A DNA stretch of 6,010 bases. Origin: Flavobacterium sp. (lineage in GTDB: Bacteria > Bacteroidota > Bacteroidia > Flavobacteriales > Flavobacteriaceae). Location of the stretch: assembly GCA_004296145.1 (NCBI GenBank), contig SEBM01000261.1, positions 1-6,010 of the forward strand, written 5' to 3'. The translations under genes and the position numbers were made by a program. Positions 5,874-6,010 of this stretch are shown one piece after another (the first letter of the stretch is position 1; every line of letters begins with the position of its first letter). Under the pieces are notes generated by a model, which was given only the letters and a program-made list of their open reading frames with translations, made no database searches and was not told the origin of the DNA.

Positions 5874-6010
5874 CAAATCGTTGTCTATAATCTACATTCT
5901 GCAATCTTTGTTTAAGTTTTAGATTCTTCAATCTGAATTTTTCAATTCTATATTTACTTAGATTTTAATCTAAATTCTAAATCTGTAATGCACAATCTAA
6001 AATCTAAAAT
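5853..6010. repeat. 17-bp perfect inverted repeat made of ATTTTAG heptamers
   Basis: The left arm is 5853-5869 (ATTTTAGATTTTAGATT) and the right arm 5994-6010 is its exact reverse complement, with 124 bp between. The right arm touches the window edge and may be longer. The DNA between the arms contains further degenerate copies (TTAGATT, AATCTAA, AAATCT). A transcript through here could fold the whole spacer into one long A/U stem, or this may be the two ends of a small mobile or dispersed element. The sequence alone does not decide. Confidence 0.7.

Larger units (their letters stand above)
5835..6010. other. Non-coding region upstream of nuoE, probably the nuoD-nuoE spacer
   Basis: At least 176 bp without a credible coding sequence, running off the window. 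It is extremely AT-rich and dominated by variants of ATTTTAG and its complement CTAAAAT. A smaller inverted repeat, TTAGATT-TT-AATCTAA, lies at 5958-5973. I found no good match to the Bacteroidota promoter pattern on the minus strand, so I infer that this is internal spacer and not the operon's main promoter region. That rests on the canonical gene order placing nuoA-D further upstream. Confidence 0.7.

Noticed and set aside
5835..6010. Main operon promoter upstream of nuoE
   Set aside because: No convincing TTTG/TAnnTTTG pair is seen on the minus strand, and canonical order places nuoA-D upstream, so this is more likely internal spacer.
5839..6010. CRISPR array
   Set aside because: The units are 7 bp without unique spacers and with degenerate inverted copies, which does not fit CRISPR repeat and spacer sizes.

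Overview
The window carries the middle of a respiratory complex I (type I NADH:quinone oxidoreductase) operon, read entirely from the minus strand. In transcription order, from high to low coordinates, the genes are nuoE, nuoF, nuoG, nuoH, nuoI, nuoJ, nuoK and the first 32 codons of nuoL. This is the canonical nuo order. The missing nuoA-D should lie beyond position 6010 and the rest of nuoL plus nuoM-N before position 1. AT-rich DNA, A-rich leaders mostly without Shine-Dalgarno sequences, the protein sequences and the style of intergenic repeats all suggest a member of the Bacteroidota, most likely Flavobacterium or a close relative. That assignment is recognition from memory, not a search result.

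Layout: 5835-6010 is non-coding, with heptamer repeats and a 17-bp inverted repeat. nuoE (5304-5834) and nuoF (3932-5302) form the NADH-oxidising pair. A 174-bp repeat-bearing gap (3758-3931) follows. nuoG (2726-3757) and nuoH (1668-2726) come next and overlap at TAATG. A 164-bp gap (1504-1667) holds a long imperfect hairpin. nuoI (958-1503), nuoJ (418-957), nuoK (98-418) and nuoL (1-97, partial) then follow with no spacing at all.

How they work together: NuoE and NuoF take electrons from NADH through FMN and Fe-S clusters. NuoG and NuoI relay them through a chain of clusters to the quinone site beside NuoH. NuoH, J, K and L belong to the membrane arm that couples this to ion translocation.

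No undescribed system is visible. The points worth a second look are a NuoG of only 343 residues that lacks the large molybdopterin-oxidoreductase-like region and has an altered cysteine pattern at the N7 position, and three repeat-bearing gaps that cut an otherwise tightly packed operon into modules.
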